Made by a program: the position numbers and the translations under genes. This document shows, piece after piece, positions 44,609 through 53,539 of a DNA stretch of 64,000 bases; position 1 is the first letter of the stretch, and every line of letters begins with the position of its first letter. The stretch comes from Microvirga makkahensis (GTDB taxonomy: Bacteria > Pseudomonadota > Alphaproteobacteria > Rhizobiales > Beijerinckiaceae), in NCBI RefSeq assembly GCF_009830105.1, contig NZ_WURB01000006.1, positions 186,001 through 250,000 of the forward strand, in the 5' to 3' direction. Under the pieces are notes generated by a model, which worked only from the letters and a program-made list of their open reading frames with translations, was not told the origin of the DNA and searched no databases.

Positions 44609-47176
44609 CTACTCGGCAGCCATAGGAGTTAACGCAGATGAGGCCGATCGGCCATCGGAAGGCGATTCCTGCCGCTCATTGGGGAAGATGCAGGTCACCG
44701 TGGTGCCCTCACCCGGCGTGGAGGTGAGCTCGATTCGCCCACCATGCAGTTCCACGAAGGAGCGGACGATAGACAGGCCCAGGCCGACGCCCCGGTGGCG
44801 GGTGCCGAGCGTATGGCTCTCAAACCGTTCAAAGATGCGCGCCTTGATCTCCGGCGGAATGCCGCGGCCCTGGTCCTTCACGTCGAAGACCACCTCGCTG
44901 CCGCGCTTGCGCGCCGAGACCGTGATGGTCTGCCCCGGCGAGGAGAAGCCGACCGCGTTGGAGAGCAGGTTGAACAGGATCTGCCGCACGCGCTTGCCGT
45001 CCGCCACGAAGGTGCCGATGTCGTCGGGCGTATCAATGACGAGATGGAGCGAGGATTCCGCCAGCCGGTCCTCGAGCCCGCGCATGGCGGCTTCGATGGT
45101 GGAGCGGATATCGACGATTTCCGGCGTGAGTTCGAGTGATCCCGTATCGATGGAAGCAAGGTCGAGAATGTCGTTGAGGATGGCGAGCAGCGCCGCCGAA
45201 GAGCGCATGATGTGATCCGCGTAATCACGTTGGCGCGGATTGAGCGCGCCCACGGTCTCGTCGCCGAGCAGCTGCGTGAAGCCGATGATGTTGGTGAGCG
45301 GCGAGCGGAGCTCGTAGGATACGTGATGCACGAATTCGTCGCGCAGGCGCGAGGCGCGCTCCAGCGCGTCGTTGCGCTCGGTGAGGGCGCGTTCCACGTT
45401 CACGCTCGCGGTCACGTCGGTGAAGCTGAGCAGCGTCGCGCCGTCGGGCAGGGGCTGCGCCGTGCAATCGAGCGCCGTGCCGTCGCGGCGTTCGAAGCGG
45501 CATGAATGACCCATGCGCATGTCGGCCAGGCCCACCACGGCACCGCGGATGTCGATCCACGGCTCCTCCTGGGGCGCGAGCTGGCGGCAAATCTTGATGA
45601 TAGCGTCGACATGCGGGTTCTGCGCCGGCATGTCGGGTGGCAGATCCCACATATCCGCGAAGGCGCGGTTGTGCAGCTTGAGGCGGCCGTCCGAGCCGAA
45701 CACGGCGACGCCCTCTTTCAGCGTGTTGAGCGTCTCACCCTGAACCTGGGTCAGCGAGTTGACTTGCGAAGCGAGCTCGAAGCGCTCGCTCACGTCGTCG
45801 AAAAGATAGGTCACGCCGCCCTGCGGATTGGGATTGATAACGACGCGCAAGGTGCGGCGGTCGGGGAGATGCCACCAGGTTTCCTGCTGCTCGACCGAGC
45901 GGTAGCCCGCGAGGAAATCCGCCTTCCATGCGCGAAAATCCGCCTGTTCCGGCAATTTACGCGCAGCACGCAGGCGATCGAGCACCTCGCTGTCCGTCGG
46001 GCGCGAGGCGAGGAACGCCGGGTCGAGTCCCCAGAGCTGCTGATAGGCGGCGTTGCTGAAGATCAGGGTCTGTGCGGCATCGAAGATCGCCACCGCCGTC
46101 GGCAGCTGATCGAGCGTGCGCACATGCGCATCCATCTGTCGCTGCAGATCGTTGCGCACGGCCTCAAGTTCGGAGACGTCCACCGCGATGCCGGCGCTGC
46201 CGCCGGATGTCGGCCGCTCGATCACGTCGAGCACGGCGCGCTGACCCGCGACGACCGCCGTCACGCGTGCGGCGTATGCCGCGCCGTTCTTGCGCTGGCG
46301 CTTCGCCTCGTCGCGCGCTCGCTCGCTCAGGAGCTCAACGGAGCGGGAGATCGCATCGTCCAGGCCCGACGCCTCGACGGCCCGCAAGTAGGCCTGGTTC
46401 GCCCAGATGAGCTTGTCGTCCGCATCGCGAATCCAGAGCGGATAGGCCACGTCGTCCAGCAGCATGGTCATGGAGCGCAGGTCGCTGCGCGCCGTGGCAA
46501 GCTCGCCGCGGGTCTTCAGCAACTCGGCCCTGTCGCCCGTCACGTCGCGCAGGCGCAGGATCGCGCGGCCGCCGATGGTGCGGCCTTCCACGTCGATGAA
46601 GCGGTCGAACAGCGTGCGCACCACCTGGCGGAAAGCTTCGCCGCGCTGTTTCAGCTGCTCGAGAGACGCATCCACCGCAGCGGCATCGCCCGGCTGCATC
46701 CATGTCCCGAAGGCGAGCGCACGCCGCGCGGGCGCTCCCTCGCCGATGATGGACGGATCACCCTGGAAACGCGGCTCGCTGTCGCGGCCCTGCCAGCTCA
46801 CCAGCAATTGCCGCTCGGAACCCATGAGCAGGGCCGCGAGATCGTCCGATCCCCGCAGGGCCGCAAGCTCCTTCCTCAGGGCGCGCTCCACGCGCGCGGA
46901 GCGGCGGCGTTCCACCATCAGCAGCAGGGAGGTGATGGTGGTGAGCGAAACGAGCCCCATGAAGAGCCCGAAGGCGGCGGCGCTGTGCAGATTCAGGCCA
47001 TAAAAGTAATCGAGAAGATCGGAGGTCTGGTCCAGAAGCGGAAAGGACGCCTCGGCGCCGAGGGCCGCTTCCGAGGTTCCGGAGAGCAGCATCAGGCTCA
47101 AGGGAACATGGGGGAATCCCGCAAGGATTCCTGGCTTGCCCTCGCCCTGTGTCCTGCGCTCCCCTTGCCCGGCCAT
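44609..47176 (-). CDS. divL: DivL-like PAS sensor kinase with Tyr at the phospho-acceptor position
   Basis: The 855-residue protein has one membrane helix (about 66-87), a short coiled coil, several PAS-type domains (about 260-600), a DHp region and an intact-looking HATPase domain (ILFNLLSNAVGFSSPG, VKDQGRGIPPEI, GVGLGLSIVRSFVELHGG). The H-box reads DEFVHHVSYELRSPLTNIIG: the usual His is Tyr621 (codon 45314-45316). Caulobacter DivL, the regulator of the CckA-CtrA pathway, has the same His-to-Tyr change (Tyr550), so a DivL role is likely. The ATG at 47174-47176 has GGGAGGA about 9 bases upstream; longer starts exist. The tsaE fusion follows after 10 bp. Confidence 0.82.
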   Translation of the reverse strand: MAGQGERRTQGEGKPGILAGFPHVPLSLMLLSGTSEAALGAEASFPLLDQTSDLLDYFYGLNLHSAAAFGLFMGLVSLTTITSLLLMVERRRSARVERALRKELAALRGSDDLAALLMGSERQLLVSWQGRDSEPRFQGDPSIIGEGAPARRALAFGTWMQPGDAAAVDASLEQLKQRGEAFRQVVRTLFDRFIDVEGRTIGGRAILRLRDVTGDRAELLKTRGELATARSDLRSMTMLLDDVAYPLWIRDADDKLIWANQAYLRAVEASGLDDAISRSVELLSERARDEAKRQRKNGAAYAARVTAVVAGQRAVLDVIERPTSGGSAGIAVDVSELEAVRNDLQRQMDAHVRTLDQLPTAVAIFDAAQTLIFSNAAYQQLWGLDPAFLASRPTDSEVLDRLRAARKLPEQADFRAWKADFLAGYRSVEQQETWWHLPDRRTLRVVINPNPQGGVTYLFDDVSERFELASQVNSLTQVQGETLNTLKEGVAVFGSDGRLKLHNRAFADMWDLPPDMPAQNPHVDAIIKICRQLAPQEEPWIDIRGAVVGLADMRMGHSCRFERRDGTALDCTAQPLPDGATLLSFTDVTASVNVERALTERNDALERASRLRDEFVHHVSYELRSPLTNIIGFTQLLGDETVGALNPRQRDYADHIMRSSAALLAILNDILDLASIDTGSLELTPEIVDIRSTIEAAMRGLEDRLAESSLHLVIDTPDDIGTFVADGKRVRQILFNLLSNAVGFSSPGQTITVSARKRGSEVVFDVKDQGRGIPPEIKARIFERFESHTLGTRHRGVGLGLSIVRSFVELHGGRIELTSTPGEGTTVTCIFPNERQESPSDGRSASSALTPMAAE

Positions 47177-47486
47177 GCCGCGCGGTCCTCCCGAAGTTGT
47201 CCAAGGCCTGCTGCAAGGCCAAATGTGTTCACGCCTCGGGAGCATCGTGAGGGCTCCAGAGGAGATACCGCCTACGCATGAACGGAACTTCCGGCATGGC
47301 TTTACGGAAAGCCGCGGTACCGCCGGTCGAATCGCATTCACTCTAGACCACGCTCGACTCCGCCAGGAAGAGGGTTAACGCCGCCTTAATCTTCCTTTGG
47401 AGAAGCTGTGAGCAATTGGTGGATGCGTATTGCAATCGCGACACACACATGCCGCTGCGGCATTCTGTCGATTCGAGCGCGGACAC
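47177..47486. other. Intergenic region between ahcY and divL
   Basis: Apart from the ahcY terminator, no gene or strong signal is seen in about 310 bp. The divL promoter must lie here; the AT-richer part is 47330-47430. Confidence 0.5.
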
Positions 47487-47487
47487 C

Positions 47488-47519
47488 ATGAAAAAGCCCG
47501 GCGCGACGCCGGGCTTTCA
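47488..47519 (-). terminator. Intrinsic terminator of ahcY
   Basis: The 11-bp perfect stem AAAGCCCGGCG/CGCCGGGCTTT (47493-47503, 47507-47517) is followed on the minus strand by TT and CAT, about 28 bp after the ahcY stop. Confidence 0.88.
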
Positions 47520-47546
47520 GAGGGCCTTCCGTAGTGGAAGCAGCGA

Positions 47547-48947
47547 TCAGTAACGGTAGTGATCCGGCTTGAACGGGCCGGTTTCGGATACGCCGATATA
47601 GGCCGCCTGATCGGGGCGGAGCTTGGTGAGCTTCACGCCGATCTTCTCGAGATGGAGCGAGGCTACCTTCTCGTCCAGGTGCTTGGGCAGGGTGTAGACC
47701 TTGCGCTCGTACTTGCCCTGATTCGTGAAGAGCTCGATCTGGGCGAGGGTCTGGTTCGTGAAGGAGGCCGACATTACGAAGGAGGGATGGCCCATGGCGT
47801 TGCCGAGGTTCACCAGTCGGCCTTCCGAGAGCAGGATGATGCGGTGCCCGTCAGGGAACTCGATCTCGTCCACCTGCGGCTTGACGTTGTTCCACTTGAG
47901 GTTCTTGAGGGCCGCGACCTGGATCTCGTTGTCGAAGTGGCCGATGTTGCAGACGATGGCGCGATCCTTCATCGCGCGCATGTGCTCGATGGTGATCACG
48001 TCCTTGTTGCCGGTGGCCGTGACGAAGATGTCGGCGCGGGGAGCGGCGTCCTCCATCGTCGTGACCTCGTAGCCTTCCATGGCGGCCTGGAGCGCGCAGA
48101 TCGGATCGACTTCCGACACCAGCACGCGGCAGCCGGCCTGACGGAGCGAAGCGGCCGAGCCCTTGCCCACGTCGCCGAAGCCGGCGACCATGGCGACCTT
48201 GCCGGCCATCATCACGTCTGTGCCGCGGCGGATGCCGTCGACCAGAGATTCGCGGCAGCCGTAGAGATTGTCGAACTTCGACTTCGTCACGGAGTCGTTC
48301 ACGTTGATCGCCGGGAAGAGGAGCTTGCCCTCCTTCTCCATGATGTAGAGGCGGTGAACCCCGGTGGTGGTCTCTTCCGACACGCCCTTGATCGCGGCGG
48401 CGAGCTCGGCGAACCAGCCCTTCGGCTTTTCCGAGAGCAGGCGCTTGATGAGGGCGAAGAAGACCTCTTCCTCCTCGGAGCCGGGCTTGTCGAGGAAGGC
48501 CGCGTCGCCCTGCTCGGCCCGCAGGCCCATGTGGACGAGCATCGTGGCGTCGCCGCCGTCATCGAGAATCATGTTCGGCATGCCGCCGTCGTGCCAGTCG
48601 AACAGCTTGGCGGTGAAATCCCAGTACTCCTTCAAGGTCTCGCCCTTGTAGGCGAAGACCGGGATGCCGGCGGCGGCGATGGCGGCGGCGGCGTGGTCCT
48701 GGGTGGAGTAGATGTTGCAGGACACCCAGCGGAGGTCGGCGCCGAGAGCCTTCAAGGTCTCGATCAGCACCGCGGTCTGGATGGTCATGTGGAGCGAGCC
48801 GGCGATGCGGGCGCCCTTCAGGGGCTGCCTGGACCCGTATTCCTCGCGCACGGCCATGAGGCCCGGCATCTCGGTCTCGGCGATCGAGATCTCCTTCCGG
48901 CCGAAATCGGCCAGACCGATGTCTTTGACGATGTAGTCCTGAGCCAT
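47547..48947 (-). CDS. ahcY: Adenosylhomocysteinase (S-adenosyl-L-homocysteine hydrolase)
   Basis: NAD-dependent enzyme splitting S-adenosylhomocysteine to adenosine and homocysteine in the methyl cycle. In 466 residues: [57 protein letters not shown] with the catalytic Lys/Asp, the NAD-binding [15 protein letters not shown] and the C-terminal [10 protein letters not shown] that reaches the partner subunit. The ATG at 48945-48947 follows AGGAGG at 6 bases. A perfect 20-bp palindrome 73 bp upstream is a likely operator. Monocistronic with a terminator. Confidence 0.97.
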   Translation of the reverse strand: MAQDYIVKDIGLADFGRKEISIAETEMPGLMAVREEYGSRQPLKGARIAGSLHMTIQTAVLIETLKALGADLRWVSCNIYSTQDHAAAAIAAAGIPVFAYKGETLKEYWDFTAKLFDWHDGGMPNMILDDGGDATMLVHMGLRAEQGDAAFLDKPGSEEEEVFFALIKRLLSEKPKGWFAELAAAIKGVSEETTTGVHRLYIMEKEGKLLFPAINVNDSVTKSKFDNLYGCRESLVDGIRRGTDVMMAGKVAMVAGFGDVGKGSAASLRQAGCRVLVSEVDPICALQAAMEGYEVTTMEDAAPRADIFVTATGNKDVITIEHMRAMKDRAIVCNIGHFDNEIQVAALKNLKWNNVKPQVDEIEFPDGHRIILLSEGRLVNLGNAMGHPSFVMSASFTNQTLAQIELFTNQGKYERKVYTLPKHLDEKVASLHLEKIGVKLTKLRPDQAAYIGVSETGPFKPDHYRY

Positions 48948-49019
48948 GATGGCCTCCTGCACCCGTGGGGTTTCCGTTGGCGCTGTCTCTACCAGAGAGC
49001 CGCCCTGGAGGCAATCAAG

Positions 49020-49039
49020 ATATAAAGATGTCTTTATAT
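49020..49039. promoter_or_regulatory. 20-bp perfect palindrome upstream of ahcY (SahR-like operator candidate)
   Basis: ATATAAAGATGTCTTTATAT is a 9+9 inverted repeat around a TG centre, 73 bp upstream of the ahcY start and 26 bp past the HPr stop. It stands out as AT-rich in GC-rich surroundings. ArsR-family regulators of the methionine/SAH cycle (SahR) bind AT-rich palindromes of this kind before ahcY in proteobacteria; assignment to SahR is inference. No ArsR gene is in the window. Confidence 0.7.
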
Positions 49040-49064
49040 GTCTCGGCGGCGCCGGAAGGGAGGT

Positions 49065-49385
49065 TCACTCCTCCTCGCCGAAACGGTTGGCGAGAAGATC
49101 GTCGATGGCTTGGAGGCACGCCTGGGCGTCGCGCCCCTTGGCGGTCACGGTAATGGTCGTGCCCTGGGCCGCGGCCAGGGTCAGCAGGCCCATGATAGAG
49201 CGCCCGCCCACGGTCTCGCCGCAGCGGGTCACCGTCACGTCGGAGTCGAAGCGCTCCACCGTCTGCACGAACTTGGCCGAGGCACGGGCATGCAGGCCGC
49301 GGCGGTTGATGATCGGGAGCTCCCGGACCTCGGCTCCCTCGGGAACAGGAGCAGGGGGGCAATCCTGGTCGAGAGACTGATCCAT
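49065..49385 (-). CDS. HPr-family phosphocarrier protein
   Basis: Phosphotransferase-system carrier passing phosphate from enzyme I to EIIA proteins. In 106 residues the phospho-His is H32 in NRRGLHARASAKF and the regulatory serine is S63 in VGGRSIMGLLTLAAAQGT, matching His15 and Ser46 with a 17-residue N-terminal extension. The retained Ser agrees with an HprK gene two genes upstream. It lies 5 bp after the EIIA gene on the same strand. Such truncated PTS sets without sugar permeases are regulatory in alphaproteobacteria. Confidence 0.95.
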   Translation of the reverse strand: MDQSLDQDCPPAPVPEGAEVRELPIINRRGLHARASAKFVQTVERFDSDVTVTRCGETVGGRSIMGLLTLAAAQGTTITVTAKGRDAQACLQAIDDLLANRFGEEE

Positions 49386-49390
49386 GGTTC

Positions 49391-49792
49391 CTATTTTCCC
49401 GACAGAACGCGCGAGGCGATGTTGATGTATTTCCGCCCGGCCTCCTGCGCGTGGGAGACCGCGTCGTTCAGGGGCTCCTCATCGCGGACGGAAGCCAGCT
49501 TGATGAGCATGGGCAGGTTGATGCCGGCCACCACCTCGACGGAGCCGCCATTCATGCAGGACAGGGCGAGATTCGAGGGCGTGCCCCCGAACATGTCGGT
49601 CAGAACCACGACTCCCTGGCCCGAATTGACCCGGCACACGGCGGCCATGATGTCCTTGCGCCGTGTCTCCATGTCGTCATCGGGGCCGATCGTGATCGTC
49701 TCAAGCTGCTCCTGAGGGCCCACGACATGCTCAAGCGCGGCTTTGAATTCCGTCGCGAGCTGCCCGTGGGTGACGAGCACCATTCCAATCAT
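49391..49792 (-). CDS. PTS EIIA component, mannose/sorbose type
   Basis: The 133-residue EIIA-Man-fold protein has the phospho-His H9 in MIGMVLVTHGQLATEF, the motif VVVLTDMFGGTPSNLALSCM and the GINLPMLIKLAS segment. No EIIB or EIIC genes are near, so it probably serves regulation rather than sugar uptake, together with HPr and HprK. It lies 88 bp downstream of hprK and 5 bp upstream of the HPr gene. Often called ManX or PtsM in rhizobia. Confidence 0.93.
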   Translation of the reverse strand: MIGMVLVTHGQLATEFKAALEHVVGPQEQLETITIGPDDDMETRRKDIMAAVCRVNSGQGVVVLTDMFGGTPSNLALSCMNGGSVEVVAGINLPMLIKLASVRDEEPLNDAVSHAQEAGRKYINIASRVLSGK

Positions 49793-49880
49793 AATGTTCC
49801 AGGTCCGAATGCTCCGAGAGCGGAGCCGCTATTTTGTGCACCGCGAAGCCAAGCGCAAGAGCATTGAGAGGAAAAGTTCA

Positions 49881-50336
49881 TCACAGTGTCATGACCGTGT
49901 CGCAAACACCACTCAGGCGCCCCAGGGCGATGCTCGCGAAACTAGCCCCGGCCCGCATGCGGATGCGAGGGATCATGACGCCGCACAGAACGATATTATC
50001 ATCCCCGGCCTCCGGGAAGCGTGGAGGGTCTTCGCTCAGGTCGATCACGAGGCGGATCACGGCGGCGGGTTCGTAGGGCTGGCGGGTGATGCCGAGGCCG
50101 TGGATCTCCAGGTGACCGGCAAGGGGCTCCACCGGGCTTCCCAAGAGGCGGCCGTGCGCGGCCCGGAGACTGGTCCTGTCGTCGCTAACGAGGCAGCCGA
50201 ACCGGCCGGCCTGGATCGCATGAAGTACCATCTCGCGCGTCAGCGTCGACTTGCCGGAGCCCGAGCGACCCCGAATCAGGACGCCGGCCTCGCCGATGAC
50301 GACACAGGACGCGTGGACGGTCTCAGGCGCGCTCAA
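49881..50336 (-). CDS. hprK: Short HPr kinase/phosphorylase (HprK, C-terminal domain only)
   Basis: The 151-residue protein corresponds only to the catalytic C-terminal half of Firmicutes HprK (about 310 residues). The P-loop GRSGSGKS is at 23-30, followed by CLVSDDRTSLR with the catalytic Asp and LEIHGLGI of the HprK signature. It phosphorylates HPr on the serine retained in this cluster. The start is a TTG whose TTGA overlaps the chvG stop, coupling it to the two-component kinase. This short form and the chvG-hprK-EIIA-HPr order are characteristic of alphaproteobacteria. Confidence 0.93.
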   Translation of the reverse strand: MSAPETVHASCVVIGEAGVLIRGRSGSGKSTLTREMVLHAIQAGRFGCLVSDDRTSLRAAHGRLLGSPVEPLAGHLEIHGLGITRQPYEPAAVIRLVIDLSEDPPRFPEAGDDNIVLCGVMIPRIRMRAGASFASIALGRLSGVCDTVMTL

Positions 50337-52207
50337 GGGATTTTCTCTCCTTGGGCTTTTCTCGCCTGCTCCCGCCTTCCGTTCTCTTTCCGTCCCTGGT
50401 CCTTCCTGCCCTTCGGGCTCTCCGCCGTGGGGAGGCGGATGATGAAGCGGGCGCCTCGACGGGTCGGCTCGCCGGTCTCGTCGGGCGGGCCGGGACGATT
50501 CTCGGCGCGAATGGTGCCGCGGTGAGCCTCCACGATCTGGCGCGAGATGGACAGCCCCAGGCCCGAGTTCTGCCCGAATCCCTGCTCGGGACGATCCGTG
50601 TAGAAGCGCTCGAAGATCCGGTCGAGGGCATCCGGCTCGATGCCGGGACCGCTGTCCTCCACGAGGATCTCCACCTCGTTCTTGCGCCGCCGCAGGGTCA
50701 CGCGCACGGGAGAATCGGGCGGCGAGAAGGAGCGGGCATTGTCGATGAGGTTGTTGAACACCTGCCCGAGGCGGCTGTCGTGGCCCAGCACCATGAAGGC
50801 ATCGCGGCCGCGCGCGTGGTTTTCAAGGCTGAGCTCGATGAGGGGATCGTGCTCCTGCCGGCGCTCGTTGGCCACCGACACCACCGCCTCCAGCAGGCGC
50901 GCCATGTCAACCGGCTCCGCATCGGCGCGGGCGAGTTCCGCGTCGAGGCGCGAGGCGTCGGAAATGTCGCTGATAAGGCGGTCGAGACGCCGCACGTCGT
51001 GCTGGATGATCGACATGAGCCGCCCGCGGGATTCGTCGCTGCGGGCGAGCGGCAGCGTCTCCACGGCACTGCGAAGAGAGGTGAGGGGGTTCTTCAGCTC
51101 GTGCGCCACGTCCGCCGCGAAGCTCTCGATGGCGTCGATGCGGTTGTAGAGCGCCTTCGTCATGTCGCGCAGCGCGCCGGAGAGGTGGCCGATCTCGTCG
51201 GAGCGGTTGGTGAAATCAGGGATCTCCTGGCGGGACTTGGTGCCCCAGCGGACGCGCTCGGCCGCTTCCGCGAGGCGGCGGACGGGGCCTGCGATCGCAC
51301 CCGCCAGGAAGAGCGAGAGAACGATCATGACCAAAGCCGCCACCAGGAAGACCTGGAGCAGGGCGAAGCGCTCGGAGGCGATGATGGCGTCGATGTCGCC
51401 TTCCTGGGTGGAGAGCAGCAGCACGCCCTGGACGGTGCGGAAGCGCTGGACCGGAACCGCCACGGACACGATGGTCTCACCACGCGTGTTCACGCGTACC
51501 ACGCTCGACTGCTGGCCCGCGAAGGCCTGCTGCACTTCAGGCAGGGTCTTTCCGTTGACGGGGCCGGCCTCCTCCTTCACGGGCCGTTTCGTGCGCCGGA
51601 ACATCTTGCGGACGCTGTTCCAGGTACGCTCGATGAAGCTTGCGGTGTCTTCCACGTTTCCCACCGGCGGCAGATCCATGCGCAGAATGTCGCCGCGGGA
51701 GTAGAAGTTGCGGGAATCGAGCAGGAGCATGCCGTCCCTGTCGAAGATGCGGGCGCGGGTCTGCGTGGGCGTCACGAGACGTCGCAGCAGAGGCGCCACC
51801 CGCTCCGGATTGATGGAGAATTCCAGCGAGGAGAGGCCCTCGTCGTGCAGGCGCTCCGTCTCGCCGGCCTGCATCTGCAGGAGCTGGTCGGGATCGAGGG
51901 TGATGGTGTTGGTTTCCACCGTCGCGGAGCTGGCGATGGCGCCAGCGATGATCTCTCCCTGGGTAAGCAGGCTTTGCACCCGGGCCTCGATGAGGCCTTC
52001 GCGGAACTGGTTGAGGTAGAGAAAGCCCACAAGCAAGGCTACGAGGCCGGCGAGATTGAGCACCACGATGCGCCGCGTCAGGCTCGATGAGGCGCGCTGG
52101 GAGAGCATGCGGCCGAAATGCCTCAGCCGTGCCAGGATGCCGCGAGGAGCGGGCGGATCGTCTGTCGCCGCCTCGGTGTGGATGGGATCAGCCTTCATGC
52201 CACTCAT
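50333..52207 (-). CDS. chvG: Sensor histidine kinase ChvG (ExoS)
   Basis: Membrane kinase of the acid/envelope-responsive ChvG-ChvI system. The 624 residues comprise a helix at about 45-67, a periplasmic domain of about 230 residues, a second helix (about 290-312), HAMP, a DHp domain with His369 in FAADVAHELKNPLTSLRSAV, and an HATPase domain (VFNNLIDNARSFSPP, VEDSGPGIEPDALDRIFERF, GLGLSISRQIVEAHRG). The basic Lys/Arg-rich C-terminal tail (KGRKDQGRKENGRREQ) is unusual in length. An alternative ATG is 9 bases downstream. It follows chvI by 168 bp with a repeat between; hprK overlaps its stop. Confidence 0.94.
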   Translation of the reverse strand: MSGMKADPIHTEAATDDPPAPRGILARLRHFGRMLSQRASSSLTRRIVVLNLAGLVALLVGFLYLNQFREGLIEARVQSLLTQGEIIAGAIASSATVETNTITLDPDQLLQMQAGETERLHDEGLSSLEFSINPERVAPLLRRLVTPTQTRARIFDRDGMLLLDSRNFYSRGDILRMDLPPVGNVEDTASFIERTWNSVRKMFRRTKRPVKEEAGPVNGKTLPEVQQAFAGQQSSVVRVNTRGETIVSVAVPVQRFRTVQGVLLLSTQEGDIDAIIASERFALLQVFLVAALVMIVLSLFLAGAIAGPVRRLAEAAERVRWGTKSRQEIPDFTNRSDEIGHLSGALRDMTKALYNRIDAIESFAADVAHELKNPLTSLRSAVETLPLARSDESRGRLMSIIQHDVRRLDRLISDISDASRLDAELARADAEPVDMARLLEAVVSVANERRQEHDPLIELSLENHARGRDAFMVLGHDSRLGQVFNNLIDNARSFSPPDSPVRVTLRRRKNEVEILVEDSGPGIEPDALDRIFERFYTDRPEQGFGQNSGLGLSISRQIVEAHRGTIRAENRPGPPDETGEPTRRGARFIIRLPTAESPKGRKDQGRKENGRREQARKAQGEKIP

Positions 52208-52296
52208 TCAGTCGCGACCTGCGAGCCCGTCCCGGAACATGGCCTTCTTTCCTGGTTGTCCTTTGCCGCCATGGGGCAGGCATCCCGGCCCATGGG

Positions 52297-52369
52297 GCGG
52301 AAAAGCGGATCCGGTTTTCGCCGGTGCGAGCCCTCGGCCCCGCCTCGAACGCCTTCCATGTCCGATGCT
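52297..52369. repeat. REP-like element, family C (between chvI and chvG)
   Basis: An imperfect palindrome GGCGGAAAAGCGGATCCGG plus TTTTCGCC (52297-52322) is followed by GTCCGATGCT (52360-52369), the reverse complement of the AGCATCGGAC core in the elements at 23549 and 35185. It splits the chvI-chvG operon. Confidence 0.6.
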
Positions 52370-52375
52370 CCGGGA

Positions 52376-53074
52376 TCAGGCTTCCTTAAAGCGATAACCC
52401 ACACCGTACAGGGTCTCGATCATTTCGAAACTCGGGTCAACCGCTTTGAACTTCTTGCGCAGGCGCTTGATGTGGCTGTCGATGGTGCGATCGTCGACAT
52501 AGACCTGGTCGTCATAGGCCGCGTCCATGAGGGCATTGCGGCTTTTCACCACCCCGGGACGGGTGGCGAGCGCCTGCAGGATCAGGAACTCGGTGACCGT
52601 GAGGGTGACAGGCTCGCCCTTCCACGTGCAGGCGTGGCGCTCCGGGTCCATCTTGAGCTGGCCGCGCTCCAGGGCTTTCGGGTCCGTTTCCTTGGGCGTG
52701 CTCTGGTCCTTGGGCGCGAAGCGGCGCAGCACCGCCTTTACGCGCTCCACTAGGAGACGCTGGGAGAAAGGTTTCCGGATGAAGTCGTCCGCCCCCATTT
52801 TCAGGCCGAACAACTCGTCGATCTCCTCGTCCTTGGAGGTCAGGAAGATCACGGGCAGGTCCGACTTCTGGCGCAGGCGGCGCAGAAGCTCCATACCATC
52901 CATGCGCGGCATCTTGATGTCGAAGATGGCAAGATCCGGAGGTGCATGCTTCAGGCCGTCGAGGGCGGATGCCCCGTCGGTATAGGTCTGAATGCGGTAG
53001 CCTTCTGCCTCAAGGGCAATCGAAACGGAGGTCAGGATGTTGCGATCGTCGTCGACAAGAGCGATCGTGGGCAT
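52376..53074 (-). CDS. chvI: Response regulator ChvI (OmpR family)
   Basis: The 232-residue regulator has a receiver domain (acidic pocket VDDDRN, phospho-acceptor D52 in [29 protein letters not shown]) and an OmpR-type winged helix ([36 protein letters not shown]). In rhizobia and Agrobacterium ChvG-ChvI controls acid response, exopolysaccharide and envelope genes. It is divergent from pckA across 524 bp, as in other Hyphomicrobiales; pckA has been linked to ChvI control there. Confidence 0.96.
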   Translation of the reverse strand: MPTIALVDDDRNILTSVSIALEAEGYRIQTYTDGASALDGLKHAPPDLAIFDIKMPRMDGMELLRRLRQKSDLPVIFLTSKDEEIDELFGLKMGADDFIRKPFSQRLLVERVKAVLRRFAPKDQSTPKETDPKALERGQLKMDPERHACTWKGEPVTLTVTEFLILQALATRPGVVKSRNALMDAAYDDQVYVDDRTIDSHIKRLRKKFKAVDPSFEMIETLYGVGYRFKEA

Positions 53075-53377
53075 GAACTCTTCCCTATCTTACACGGACG
53101 ATGGTCGCGTGACGTATCGTTCGATAAACGCAGACGGCCATAAATCGTGCCCAACTGCGCCTTACTAGTGGCATAAATATGGTTGCCCAGAGCCCGAGAC
53201 CAGGAATGGGCCACCCGATAGTGGTATTTAGGGAGCGTCGGTTCAACGGGGAATGAACAAGGCAGGAGCTCGCCAGACTCCATCCGGCCGCATTTGAAGG
53301 GGCGGGCCCGGAGACTTCAAGCCTTGCACGAGACGCCGGTCACCCGTCAGTTCTCCCAAAGAGTCGCAGCGAATGCG

Positions 53378-53408
53378 AAAAAAAATCCGCGCACGCCATG
53401 GCGTGCGC
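53378..53408 (-). terminator. Terminator-like 20-bp palindrome with T8 on the minus strand
   Basis: GCGCACGCCATGGCGTGCGC (53389-53408) is a perfect palindrome; read on the minus strand it is followed by GGA and eight T (53378-53385 on the plus strand are A8). It lies upstream of chvI, where no annotated gene ends, so it may end a short RNA or act as a chvI leader attenuator. Confidence 0.55.
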
Positions 53409-53525
53409 CCTAGCCCTCTCCAAAATAGAATGTCATGGAATGCCTCGGTTGACGGCTTGGCTGTCTGACCTAAACATCCTTGGTTCAGGCGGTTTCGCCG
53501 GTAAGTGACACTGGCACCATCTGAA

Positions 53526-53539
53526 TGTAACATTGTAAC
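53526..53539. promoter_or_regulatory. Tandem TGTAAC repeat upstream of pckA
   Basis: TGTAACATTGTAAC is a direct repeat of TGTAAC with a 2-bp gap, 60 bp upstream of the pckA GTG. OmpR-family regulators such as ChvI bind direct repeats, so this is a candidate ChvI site; the 8-bp period is shorter than the usual 10-11 bp. Confidence 0.35.

Noticed and set aside
47177..47341. Longer start for the DivL-like kinase
   Set aside because: The extra 55 residues are Arg/Pro/Gly-rich without homology, and the downstream ATG has a good GGGAGGA sequence.
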